Positions 56,475-64,000 of a DNA stretch of 64,000 nt are shown here, one piece after another. This DNA is from Rhodoferax sp. (GTDB lineage: Bacteria; Pseudomonadota; Gammaproteobacteria; Burkholderiales; Burkholderiaceae_C), in contig NZ_JAQTXM010000015.1 in NCBI RefSeq assembly GCF_028688795.1, positions 1 through 64,000 on the forward strand. The letters run 5' to 3'. Positions within the stretch are counted from its first letter, which is position 1, and each line of letters opens with the position of its first letter. The notes under the pieces are model-generated. The model worked only from the letters and a program-made list of their open reading frames with translations. It did no database searches and was not told the origin of the DNA. Position numbers and translations under genes: made by a program.

Positions 56475-57353
56475 GTGCGTGTTCTTTCTTCCGCTCTTGA
56501 AAACAGGCTGGCGCTGTACCTTGACCTGATTCGCTGGAGCCGGCCTGCGGGTTGGCTGCTGCTGCTGTGGCCCACGCTGGGCGCGCTGTGGGTGGCGGCT
56601 GGGGGGTTTCCCGGCTGGCATCTGCTCACCGTGTTTGTGCTGGGCACGATCCTGATGCGCAGTGCGGGTTGCTGCATCAATGATGTGGCAGACCGCGAGT
56701 TTGACAAACACGTCAAGCGCACGGCTGGGCGCCCGGTGACCATTGGCGCAGTGTCGGTGCGAGAGGCGCTGCTGGTGGGCGCGCTGCTGGCGCTGCTGGC
56801 GCTGGCGCTGGTGCTCACCACCAACACCCTCACGGTGGGTATGTCGTGCGCCGCGCTGGCCGTCACGCTGGCTTACCCCTATGCCAAGCGATATGTGTCG
56901 ATGCCGCAAGCGGTGTTGGGCGTGGCTTTTGGCATGGGTATTCCGATGGCGTTTGCGGCCGTGCGCGGCGACCTGCCACCGCTGGCCTGGGTGCTGATGC
57001 TGGGAAACCTGTTTTGGGTGCTGGCCTACGACACCGAGTACGCCATGGTCGACCGTGATGACGATTTGCGGCTGGGCATCAAGACCTCAGCCATCACGCT
57101 TGGGCGTTGGGATGTACCGGTGGTCATGCTGTGTTATTTGACCTTTATAATAATCTGGGCTCTAGCCCTTATGCCTTATGCGCAAGGCACTCTGTTTTAT
57201 ATAGCAATTGCCGTGGCCTTGGCACAGGTGGTGTGGCACTTCACGATGATCCAGGCTCGTACCCGCGCGGGCTGCTTCAAAGCCTTTCGGCTGAACCATT
57301 GGCTGGGCTTTGCCGTGTTTTCGGGCATTGCTGCGAGCTATTTCGCGCAATAA
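56475..57353 (+). CDS. ubiA: 4-hydroxybenzoate octaprenyltransferase
   Basis: A 292-residue inner-membrane prenyltransferase that attaches the octaprenyl tail in ubiquinone synthesis. The two Asp-rich Mg-prenyl-diphosphate motifs are NDVADREFD (residues 69-77) and [12 protein letters not shown]; about nine membrane helices. GTG 56475 is the start. Residues 224-244 ([21 protein letters not shown]) are encoded by a copy of the dispersed repeat (57144-57206, 63 bp, exactly 21 codons). E. coli UbiA is about the same length, so the repeat replaced rather than lengthened a helix-loop-helix segment. Confidence 0.95.
   Translation: MRVLSSALENRLALYLDLIRWSRPAGWLLLLWPTLGALWVAAGGFPGWHLLTVFVLGTILMRSAGCCINDVADREFDKHVKRTAGRPVTIGAVSVREALLVGALLALLALALVLTTNTLTVGMSCAALAVTLAYPYAKRYVSMPQAVLGVAFGMGIPMAFAAVRGDLPPLAWVLMLGNLFWVLAYDTEYAMVDRDDDLRLGIKTSAITLGRWDVPVVMLCYLTFIIIWALALMPYAQGTLFYIAIAVALAQVVWHFTMIQARTRAGCFKAFRLNHWLGFAVFSGIAASYFAQ
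57144..57206 (-). repeat. Dispersed repeat copy inside ubiA
   Basis: Read on the minus strand it begins TGCTATATAAAACAGAGTGC, then CTTGCGCATAAGGCATAAGGGCT, AGAGCCC and GATTATTATAAA, aligning along its full length with copies A and B. It shares CCCTTATG-NNN-TATGCG-N-AAGGCACTCT with the copy in recG. Confidence 0.8.
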
Positions 57354-57375
57354 AAAGCCACCTGGCAGGGTGGCT
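57352..57375 (-). terminator. Terminator of proC overlapping the ubiA stop
   Basis: On the minus strand AGCCACC-CTGCCA-GGTGGCT is followed by TTTTT, a good intrinsic terminator for proC. Its T-run (57352-57356) overlaps the ubiA stop codon 57351-57353. Confidence 0.75.
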
Positions 57376-57399
57376 GGGGAGAGCAGATGCGACGGTTTT

Positions 57400-58215
57400 T
57401 CAGTCTGCGCCAAATTCGTCGCCAAGTTCACGGGCGCGTTCACGTGCCGCATACATCGCATCGATGAACAGGGCGCGCACATCGTTGTCTTCCATGCTGG
57501 AAATCGCTGCAAAGGTGGTGCCGCCTTTGGATGTGACGCGCTGGCGCAGCACTTGCGGCGATTCGGTGGACGCCTGGGCCAAGGCGCTGGCGCCGGTAAA
57601 CGTTGCCACGGCCAGTTGATGGGCTTGCTCACGGCTTAAGCCCATTTCAATGCCTGCCGTGGTCATGGCTTCCATGAAGTAAAACACGTAAGCCGGGCCC
57701 GAACCTGACAAGGCCGTCACCACGTCGAGCTGTTCTTCGGCATCCAGCCAGAGCGATTGGCCCGTGGTGGCCATTACTTCTTCGATGAAGGCTTTGTCAT
57801 TGGCCGACACGCTGTCGCGGGCATATAAGCCAGCGATGCCTTGGCCAATCAGCGCCGGCGTGTTGGGCATGGCGCGCACGACGCGCTCGACACCCAGCCA
57901 GGCGGCGATGCTGTCACTGCGAATGCCTGCGGCCACGCTCAGGTGCAGGGCACCCAAAGCGTGTGGGGCAGCGGCGAGCGCGGCTTCCTTGAAGGTTTGT
58001 GGTTTGACGGCCCACACCACCAGGGCGGCATCGGCCAAAAAAGCCCCGGCCTGCGCATGGGCCTCAATGCCAAAGCTCATCTGCAGTTTGTCGCGGGCCT
58101 CGTCAAAAGGTTCTACCACGTCAATTTGTTCAGGGGGCAGGCCTTGTTTGATCAGGCCGCCGATGATGGCGCTGGCCATGTTGCCCCCGCCAATGAATGC
58201 AATGCGTTTGCTCAT
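57400..58215 (-). CDS. proC: Pyrroline-5-carboxylate reductase
   Basis: A 271-residue enzyme, last step of proline synthesis. IAFIGGGNMASAIIGGL is the NADPH site, VVRAMPNTPALIGQG follows, and the C-terminal ALSGSGPAYVFYFMEAM and VTSKGGTTFAAI are signatures. Full length. Convergent with ubiA. Confidence 0.97.
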   Translation of the reverse strand: MSKRIAFIGGGNMASAIIGGLIKQGLPPEQIDVVEPFDEARDKLQMSFGIEAHAQAGAFLADAALVVWAVKPQTFKEAALAAAPHALGALHLSVAAGIRSDSIAAWLGVERVVRAMPNTPALIGQGIAGLYARDSVSANDKAFIEEVMATTGQSLWLDAEEQLDVVTALSGSGPAYVFYFMEAMTTAGIEMGLSREQAHQLAVATFTGASALAQASTESPQVLRQRVTSKGGTTFAAISSMEDNDVRALFIDAMYAARERARELGDEFGAD

Positions 58216-58291
58216 GAATTAAACACAGCGCAAAGGCTGCTCCCGCGTTGTTAAGTCTGTGAGTCTAATCAACTGCGGCAACAACCAGCAC

Positions 58292-59818
58292 TTATTGGTC
58301 GACAGGCAGCACGGTTTGTCGCACCGCGTGCTCCCAGCGAGCCATGTGTTCTTGTGCGCGTTCGGGGGCCAAGGTGGGTAAAAAGCGCCGCTCGGTTTGC
58401 CACAAGGCAGTGAGCTCATCGGTGCTGCGGTAAACCCCGGTGGCCAGGCCGGCCAGGTAGGCCGCACCGAGCGCCGTGGTTTCGGTCACTGCCGGGCGCA
58501 CCACTGGAATGCCCAGCAGGTCGGCCTGGAATTGCATCAACAGGTTGTTCACACACGCGCCACCATCGACCCGCAACTCAGACACCGCGACGCCGCCGGC
58601 CGCAATGGCGTCGCGACTCATGGCCTGCAGCAGGGCGGCACTTTGAAACGCAATGCTCTCCAGGGCGGCCCGGGCAATGTGCGCCAATGTGCTGCCCCGG
58701 CTCAAACCGGTGATGGAGCCGCGGGCATCCGGCTTCCAATAAGGCGCGCCCAGGCCGGTAAAGGCCGGCACGACCATCACGCCACCGGCATCGGGCACAC
58801 TTTCGGCGAGCGCCTGCACCTCGGCACTGCTGGGAATGGCTTGCAGCCCATCGCGCAGCCACTGCACCACGGCACCGCCAACAAACACGCTGCCTTCCAT
58901 GGCGAATTCGGGCTGCGCTGTGGCTTGCGCTGCGCTGGTGGTGATCAGTCCGTTGGTCGAGGTTTGAAAGCTGTGGCCGGTGTGCATCAGCATGAAGCAA
59001 CCCGTCCCATAAGTGTTTTTCACCATGCCGGGTTTGAAACAAGCTTGGCCAAACAGGGCGCTTTGCTGGTCGCCAGCCACGCCGCCAATCGGAATCTCGG
59101 CGCCAAGCAGGTCTGCACTGACGGTGCCAAACAGGCTGCTGGAGGCCTGCACCTTGGGTAGCAGGCTGCCGGGAATGTCCAGCGTCTGCAGCAGTTTGCC
59201 GTCCCATTGGTTGGTGTGCACGTTGAACAGCATGGTGCGCGAGGCGTTGCTGACATCTGTGGCGTGAACCGCTTGGGCGCGGGTGCGCTCATTGGCTCCG
59301 CCAGTGAGTTGCCAGATCAGCCAGCTGTCTACCGTGCCAAACAGCAAATCTCCTTGCGCTGCTTGCTGACGTGCACCGCTCACGTTGTCCAGAATCCATT
59401 TGAGCTTGGTGCCGGAGAAGTAGGCGTCGAGCAACAAACCGGTTTTGGCCTGGATGCTGGCTGCCAAGCCGCCTACACGCAAAGCCACGCAGGTGGGCTC
59501 GGTACGCCGGTCTTGCCAGACGATGGCGTTGTGAATTGGCAGGCCCGTCTTGCGGTGCCAGACTACCGTGGTTTCGCGCTGGTTGGTAACCCCCAGGGCT
59601 TTGATTTGCCGGGCTTGAAGGCCCGCCTTGGCCAGCACCTCGCGCGCCGTGGTGAGTTGCGCGCGCCAGATTTCCAGCGGGTCATGTTCGACCCAACCCG
59701 GCTGCGGGTAAATCTGGTTAAGTTCCTGTTGCGCCATGGCAATGAGCTGGCCATCTTGGTCAAACACAATGCTGCGTGAACTGGAAGTGCCTTGGTCTAG
59801 AGCAAGCAGGTAGGTCAT
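58292..59818 (-). CDS. glpK: Glycerol kinase
   Basis: A 508-residue FGGY kinase converting glycerol to glycerol 3-phosphate. [16 protein letters not shown] at the start, [37 protein letters not shown] and [19 protein letters not shown] are typical. ATG 59818 starts the conserved region; a longer frame adds 13 residues. It is divergent from glpD with 54 bases between the start codons. Confidence 0.97.
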   Translation of the reverse strand: MTYLLALDQGTSSSRSIVFDQDGQLIAMAQQELNQIYPQPGWVEHDPLEIWRAQLTTAREVLAKAGLQARQIKALGVTNQRETTVVWHRKTGLPIHNAIVWQDRRTEPTCVALRVGGLAASIQAKTGLLLDAYFSGTKLKWILDNVSGARQQAAQGDLLFGTVDSWLIWQLTGGANERTRAQAVHATDVSNASRTMLFNVHTNQWDGKLLQTLDIPGSLLPKVQASSSLFGTVSADLLGAEIPIGGVAGDQQSALFGQACFKPGMVKNTYGTGCFMLMHTGHSFQTSTNGLITTSAAQATAQPEFAMEGSVFVGGAVVQWLRDGLQAIPSSAEVQALAESVPDAGGVMVVPAFTGLGAPYWKPDARGSITGLSRGSTLAHIARAALESIAFQSAALLQAMSRDAIAAGGVAVSELRVDGGACVNNLLMQFQADLLGIPVVRPAVTETTALGAAYLAGLATGVYRSTDELTALWQTERRFLPTLAPERAQEHMARWEHAVRQTVLPVDQ

Positions 59819-59872
59819 GGGTGTCCTGAACTGGCGAATAATGGGGTGGTTTGTCACCCAAGTGAATCACAC

Positions 59873-61489
59873 ATGCCCACTTTACCCCAAGCGATTGCCA
59901 CCGACCGTGCGCAACTGACGGCGCGTCTGGCCGAGCCGTGTCACTATGACATTGCAGTGGTGGGTGGTGGCGCCACCGGTTTGGGCATAGCGCTGGATGC
60001 GGCCGCACGGGGCTTGCGCGTGGTGCTGATGGAGGCTTACGATTTCGCCAAAGGTACCTCGTCGCGCTCCACCAAACTGGTGCACGGGGGCGTGCGTTAT
60101 TTGGCCCAAGGCAATATTTCATTGGTGCGCGAAGCATTGCATGAACGCACCTTGCTGCTCAAAAATGCACCGCATCTGGCGCAACCCCTGCCCTTTGTCA
60201 TGCCCACTTACCAATGGTGGGAGGCTCCCTTTTATGGGGTCGGCCTGAAAATGTATGACGCGCTGGCAGGCAGCGCGGGATTGGGTCGCACTGAGTTTTT
60301 AAGCCGCCGCGAGACGTCGGCGCATTTGCCCATGGTGCGCATAGCGGGGCTCAAAGGCGGCGTCAAGTATTGGGATGGCCAGTTCAATGACGCACGCATG
60401 GCGCTGGCATTGGCGCGGACCGCAGCGGCACATGGCGCTTTGCTGGTGAACTATTGCCGGGCAACCAGTCTGGTCCATGAGGGTGGCCGGGTGGTCGGCG
60501 TGAATTGCGAAGACCAGCTCACAGGAAAGGCTCACGCCATCGCGTGTGGCTGTGTGGTGAATGCCACGGGCGTGTGGGTTGATGAGCTGCGCCGCCAGGA
60601 TGGCACAGCAATAGGCGAGCCAGACGGCAAAAAGACGCAGCCCATGGTGGCCCCCAGCCAAGGTGTCCATATGGTGGTTGACCGGAAATTTCTGGGCGGA
60701 AATACCGCTCTGATGGTGCCAAAGACTGCAGATGGACGTGTGCTGTTTGCTGTGCCGTGGTTGGGCAAAGTCATTCTGGGCACCACCGACACGCCGCGCC
60801 ATGACCTGGCCGTGGAGCCGGGGCCATTTGCGGACGAGATTGAATTCATCCTGAACGAATCGGCGCGGTATTTGCGTCGTGCGCCAACCCGTGCCGACGT
60901 TAAAAGCGTTTGGGTGGGCTTGCGCCCGTTGGTCAAGCCGCCAGATGATGAGGGTGACAACACCAAGGGCCTGAGTCGGGAGCACACGATATTGGTGGGC
61001 CGCAGTGGGTTGGTCACCGTTACGGGTGGCAAGTGGACCACCTATCGGGCCATGGCTGAAGATGTGCTGGCGCAATGCACCACGCATGGCCTGATCAAAT
61101 CGACCGCTTGTGGGTTAACAGAAAACCTTCGCTTGGTGGGCGCCGGTGCTACCGGGGTTTGTGTGATTCCCTTGCATGAGCCAGAAGGTTGGCATTCGTA
61201 CGGCGCAGAGCAGGACAGGGTACGCACATTGCCGGGTGCTGATCGTTGGCTTTGCAATGGGCTGTCTGAGAGCATGGTGCGATTTGCCGCGCGATATGAG
61301 TACGCCATCAAGGTGGAAGATGTGCTGGCCCGAAGAAGCCGGCTGTTGTTTCTTGATGCGCGACTCGCGGGCCAACTGGCGGGCGATGTCGCCAACATCT
61401 TGCAGGATGAGACGGGGGTGGATCCAGATCAAGAGGGGTTCGATCACCTGTGGCCAAACTATTTGACAAGTGCAACCGAAAAAGTTTGA
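59873..61489 (+). CDS. glpD: Glycerol-3-phosphate dehydrogenase (aerobic)
   Basis: A 538-residue membrane-associated flavoprotein that oxidises glycerol 3-phosphate to dihydroxyacetone phosphate and reduces quinone. FAD motif DIAVVGGGATGLGIALDAAARG, GTSSRSTKLVHGGVRYL and GGKWTTYRAMAED are typical. ATG 59873 starts just before. Its TGA (61487-61489) lies inside the -35 box of the rplN promoter, so the operon boundary is compact. Confidence 0.96.
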   Translation: MPTLPQAIATDRAQLTARLAEPCHYDIAVVGGGATGLGIALDAAARGLRVVLMEAYDFAKGTSSRSTKLVHGGVRYLAQGNISLVREALHERTLLLKNAPHLAQPLPFVMPTYQWWEAPFYGVGLKMYDALAGSAGLGRTEFLSRRETSAHLPMVRIAGLKGGVKYWDGQFNDARMALALARTAAAHGALLVNYCRATSLVHEGGRVVGVNCEDQLTGKAHAIACGCVVNATGVWVDELRRQDGTAIGEPDGKKTQPMVAPSQGVHMVVDRKFLGGNTALMVPKTADGRVLFAVPWLGKVILGTTDTPRHDLAVEPGPFADEIEFILNESARYLRRAPTRADVKSVWVGLRPLVKPPDDEGDNTKGLSREHTILVGRSGLVTVTGGKWTTYRAMAEDVLAQCTTHGLIKSTACGLTENLRLVGAGATGVCVIPLHEPEGWHSYGAEQDRVRTLPGADRWLCNGLSESMVRFAARYEYAIKVEDVLARRSRLLFLDARLAGQLAGDVANILQDETGVDPDQEGFDHLWPNYLTSATEKV

Positions 61490-61514
61490 TCAAGCTTCAT
61501 TTTTGCTGCATAAT
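61486..61514 (+). promoter_or_regulatory. Predicted promoter of the rplN (spc) operon
   Basis: -35 TTGATC (61486-61491) and -10 CATAAT (61509-61514) are 17 bases apart. It overlaps the stop of glpD. It provides rplN with its own transcription now that rpsQ is 56 kb away. Confidence 0.65.
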
Positions 61515-61608
61515 ACAAGGCTTCGCGTTAAAAACGAAGTGTCTGCCCAAAGCTAGCAATGTGAGTGGTTCATATTGTGAGTAACGGGCCCAAGACTGAC
61601 TGATGTGG

Positions 61609-61636
61609 CAGTTTGCGTTGTGCAAACTGATTTTTT
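61609..61636 (+). promoter_or_regulatory. Attenuator-like hairpin in the rplN leader
   Basis: CAGTTTGC (61609-61616) pairs perfectly with GCAAACTG (61622-61629) around a five-base loop, followed one base later by TTTTTT (61631-61636). It ends 24 bases before the rplN start, inside the transcribed leader. Confidence 0.5.
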
Positions 61637-61660
61637 CAGTGCAAGTTGGGAATTAAACAA

Positions 61661-62029
61661 ATGATCCAAACCGAATCTCGACTCGAAGTCGCCGACAACA
61701 CCGGTGCGAAGTCCGTTCTGTGCATCAAGGTGCTGGGCGGATCTAAACGTCGCTACGCCAGCGTAGGCGACATTATCAAAGTGAGCATCAAAGAAGCTGC
61801 GCCCCGTGGACGCGTCAAAAAAGGCGATGTATACAGTGCTGTGGTGGTTCGTACTGCCAAGGGCATTCGTCGCAGTGACGGTTCCTTGGTGAAGTTTGAT
61901 GGCAATGCAGCAGTGTTGCTCAATGCCAAGCTCGAGCCTATTGGCACTCGCATCTTTGGGCCAGTGACGCGTGAATTGCGCACTGAAAAGTTCATGAAGA
62001 TCGTGTCTTTGGCACCTGAAGTTTTGTAA
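61661..62029 (+). CDS. rplN: 50S ribosomal protein L14
   Basis: A 122-residue L14. [27 protein letters not shown] and the C-terminal [11 protein letters not shown] are diagnostic. It bridges the subunits. The in-frame start at 61646 has no support; ATG 61661 begins the family sequence. First gene of the spc operon. Confidence 0.98.
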   Translation: MIQTESRLEVADNTGAKSVLCIKVLGGSKRRYASVGDIIKVSIKEAAPRGRVKKGDVYSAVVVRTAKGIRRSDGSLVKFDGNAAVLLNAKLEPIGTRIFGPVTRELRTEKFMKIVSLAPEVL

Positions 62030-62038
62030 GGACATCAC

Positions 62039-62359
62039 ATGAACAAAATTCGCAAAGGCGACAATGTGATCGTGCTCACTGGGCGCGATAAAGGCAAGCG
62101 CGGCATAGTTGCTTCGCGCAAAGATGATTCGCACCTGATGGTTGAAGGTGTCAATATCGTCAAGAAGCATGCCAAGCCAAACCCCATGAAGGGTGAGGCA
62201 GGCGGCATCGTTGAGAAAACCATGGCTATTCACCAATCCAATGTTGCGATCTTCAATGTGGCAACTGGTAAGGCTGACCGCGTGGGTATCAAATTGCAGG
62301 CTGATGGCAAGCGCGTTCGCGTTTACAAGTCAAGCGGCGAAGAAATCAAGGTGGCATGA
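62039..62359 (+). CDS. rplX: 50S ribosomal protein L24
   Basis: A 106-residue L24, an assembly initiator with a KOW motif ([19 protein letters not shown]). C-terminal NVAIFN and the [11 protein letters not shown] end match. 9 bases after rplN with AAGGA as ribosome site. Confidence 0.98.
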   Translation: MNKIRKGDNVIVLTGRDKGKRGIVASRKDDSHLMVEGVNIVKKHAKPNPMKGEAGGIVEKTMAIHQSNVAIFNVATGKADRVGIKLQADGKRVRVYKSSGEEIKVA

Positions 62360-62361
62360 AC

Positions 62362-62901
62362 ATGGCTCGTTTGCAACAACTCTTTCGTGAAAAACTGGCG
62401 CCAGAACTGATTGCCAAATTTGGCTACAAGTCTCCGATGCAAGTGCCTCGTCTGACGAAGATCACGCTCAATATGGGTGTGAGTGAAGCAGTGGCTGACA
62501 AAAAAGTCATGGATCACGCAGTCAGTGATTTGACAAAAATCGCAGGTCAAAAACCTGTGGTCACCATGTCAAAGAAAGCTATTGCTGGTTTCAAGATCCG
62601 TGAAAACCAAGCAATCGGTTGCATGGTAACCCTGCGTGGTGCTCAGATGTATGAGTTCCTGGATCGCTTTGTTACTGTCGCTTTGCCTCGGGTGCGTGAC
62701 TTTCGTGGTATCTCCGGTCGTTCATTTGACGGCCGCGGTAACTACAACGTAGGCGTCAAAGAGCAAATTATTTTCCCTGAAATTGAATACGACAAGGTTG
62801 ACGCCTTGCGTGGTCTCAATATCAGTATCACGACAACGGCCAAGACTGATGACGAGTGCAAAGCGCTTCTCGCTGGTTTCCGTTTCCCCTTCAAGAACTG
62901 A
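62362..62901 (+). CDS. rplE: 50S ribosomal protein L5
   Basis: A 179-residue L5, which binds 5S r[30 protein letters not shown] and [20 protein letters not shown] match. ATG 62356 overlaps the rplX stop, but the GGTGG ribosome site (62350-62354) lies 7 bases before ATG 62362, which also gives the 179-residue family length, so 62362 is preferred. Confidence 0.97.
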   Translation: MARLQQLFREKLAPELIAKFGYKSPMQVPRLTKITLNMGVSEAVADKKVMDHAVSDLTKIAGQKPVVTMSKKAIAGFKIRENQAIGCMVTLRGAQMYEFLDRFVTVALPRVRDFRGISGRSFDGRGNYNVGVKEQIIFPEIEYDKVDALRGLNISITTTAKTDDECKALLAGFRFPFKN

Positions 62902-62909
62902 GGTGACCT

Positions 62910-63215
62910 GTGGCTAAGATGGCTTTGATACAGCGCGAGCTCAAGAGAGACAAACTGGTTGCCAAGTACGCAAAAAAACATGCGGAATTGAAGGCGATTT
63001 CAACCAGTGCCAAGCATACCGAAGAAGAGCGCGCAGCGGCTCGTCTGGGTCTGCAGTTGTTGCCTCGCAACGCAAACCCGACTCGCCAGCGTAACCGTTG
63101 TGCGATCACCGGTCGTCCACGTGGCACATTCCAGCATTTTGGCCTGGCACGTGCAAAGATTCGCGAAATGGCGTTTGCTGGTGAAATACCCGGCATCGTC
63201 AAGGCTAGCTGGTAA
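62910..63215 (+). CDS. rpsN: 30S ribosomal protein S14
   Basis: A 101-residue S14 of the long, zinc-free type; [30 protein letters not shown] is diagnostic, without the CxxC pairs of the zinc form. It starts at GTG 62910, after GAGGTGA. Confidence 0.97.
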   Translation: MAKMALIQRELKRDKLVAKYAKKHAELKAISTSAKHTEEERAAARLGLQLLPRNANPTRQRNRCAITGRPRGTFQHFGLARAKIREMAFAGEIPGIVKASW

Positions 63216-63233
63216 TCGGCAGGAGAAATAGAT

Positions 63234-63629
63234 ATGAGCATGAGTGATCCGATCGCCGACCTGCTGACACGCATTCGAAATGCGCAAATGGTTGCAAAAA
63301 CATCTGTTCGTGTACCTTCATCCAAAGTGAAGATCGCGATTACCCAAGTCTTGCAAGACGAAGGTTATATCGATGGCTTCAAAGTAGTCACAGTCGACGG
63401 CAAGTCCGAGCTGGAAATCGCTTTGAAGTACTACGCCGGCCGTCCAGTGATTGAGCGCATTGAGCGTGTCAGTCGCCCGGGCCTGCGGGTGTACCGCGGC
63501 AGCGATGCCATTCCACAAGTTCAAAACGGTCTTGGTGTGGCAATTGTCACAACGCCCAAGGGTGTGATGACTGATCGCAAAGCGCGCGCTACCGGTGTCG
63601 GTGGTGAAGTGCTCTGCTACGTCGCTTAA
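63234..63629 (+). CDS. rpsH: 30S ribosomal protein S8
   Basis: A 131-residue S8, a primary 16S binding protein and, in E. coli, repressor of the spc operon. [15 protein letters not shown] and the C-terminal [21 protein letters not shown] match. CAGGAGA precedes ATG 63234; ATG 63240 is an alternative. Confidence 0.98.
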   Translation: MSMSDPIADLLTRIRNAQMVAKTSVRVPSSKVKIAITQVLQDEGYIDGFKVVTVDGKSELEIALKYYAGRPVIERIERVSRPGLRVYRGSDAIPQVQNGLGVAIVTTPKGVMTDRKARATGVGGEVLCYVA

Positions 63630-63656
63630 CGCGTGGCATTGAGGAGAAACATAAGA

Positions 63657-64000
63657 TGTCCCGTATAGCAAAAATGCCCGTCACAATTCCTGCTGGAGTG
63701 GATGTGACGATGAATGACCAAAGCTTGACTGTCAAAGGCGCCGGTGGCGTCCTGTCGTTGACTCAAAACGCTCTCGTCAAGATTACAACCGATGCTGGCA
63801 AGCTGAATTTTTCGGCTGCCAACGAGTCGAGGGAAGCAGACGCGATGGCTGGTACTTTGCGTCAACTGGTCAACAACATGGTTGTCGGCGTGACCAAAGG
63901 ATTTGAGAAAAAGTTGACATTGATTGGTGTGGGCTACAAAGCGCAGGCTCAAGCCAACAAACTCAATCTGACAGTCGGTTACTCACACCCTGTCAACAAG
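63657..64000 (+). CDS. rplF: 50S ribosomal protein L6 (partial, cut by window end)
   Basis: The first 114 residues are visible: [27 protein letters not shown] and [20 protein letters not shown]6 lies near the GTPase-associated centre. The rest lies outside the window. Confidence 0.96.

Noticed and set aside
61485..61494. TTTGATCAAG considered as an FNR/CRP-type site
   Set aside because: The TTGATCAA core lacks the four-base spacer of an FNR box and is explained by the -35 region and the glpD stop.

Overview
The window looks like chromosomal DNA of a betaproteobacterium of the order Burkholderiales, most likely Comamonadaceae close to Rhodoferax or Polaromonas. Reasons: protein-level resemblance of the ribosomal, PhaM, DUF3567, DUF3108 and DUF2946 genes to that group, the long C-terminal tail on ribosomal protein S3, a regulatory PTS (EIIA-HPr-EI) with no sugar permease beside it, and a dispersed ~60-bp repeat of a kind I remember from Comamonadaceae genomes. 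No search could be run, so genus is inference. I see no prophage, insertion sequence, CRISPR array, rRNA or tRNA gene.

Layout. 1-5.6 kb: end of tuf, rpsJ, then rplC-rplD-rplW-rplB-rpsS-rplV-rpsC-rplP-rpmC-rpsQ, closed by a strong terminator. 61.66-64 kb: rplN-rplX-rplE-rpsN-rpsH-rplF(partial), the spc operon. The two operons, adjacent in many bacteria, are here separated by about 56 kb of unrelated genes. 5.7-16.7 kb: peroxiredoxin, a cytochrome b561/cytochrome c' pair, a DUF4197 protein, the PTS operon, a FecR/OmpA pair, lrgA-lrgB-glcD, a LysR regulator and psd. 16.7-24.4 kb: a large S53-type secreted protease with Ig-like repeats, thioesterase, purU, DUF3567, DUF3108, an FAH-family protein lacking metal ligands, and a MarC protein. 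24.5-30.5 kb: lactate module (D-lactate dehydrogenase, LldP permease, universal stress protein) under a divergent FadR-type regulator, with two TGGTNNNACCA operators. 31-36.3 kb: a three-subunit HcnABC/opine-oxidase-like dehydrogenase with a polar amino acid ABC transporter. 36.4-40.7 kb: copper uptake cluster (two DUF2946 proteins, a PCu(A)C chaperone, an OprC/NosA-like TonB receptor). 40.9-45.5 kb: Crp/Fnr regulator, PhaM, FIST protein, a J-domain-like protein and a damaged membrane-protein gene. 45.5-47.1 kb: small accessory scar with a restriction-modification remnant and a DUF4143 ATPase. 47.1-61.5 kb: tgt, an HD-GYP phosphodiesterase, queA, OmpA lipoprotein, recG, oxyR, ubiA, proC, glpK and glpD.

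Most notable: a dispersed AT-rich, partly palindromic repeat of about 60 bp occurs in at least seven intergenic or gene-end places and also INSIDE the coding regions of recG and ubiA. In the two genes the same DNA is read in different frames and encodes two unrelated 21-residue peptides, so the similarity is at DNA level. This resembles Rickettsia palindromic elements but in a betaproteobacterium. Other points of interest: rplW shortened by an in-frame stop with its old tail still readable, structured leaders before rplC and rplN, loss of both acidic metal ligands in the FAH-family protein, and a His-rich extension on Tgt.
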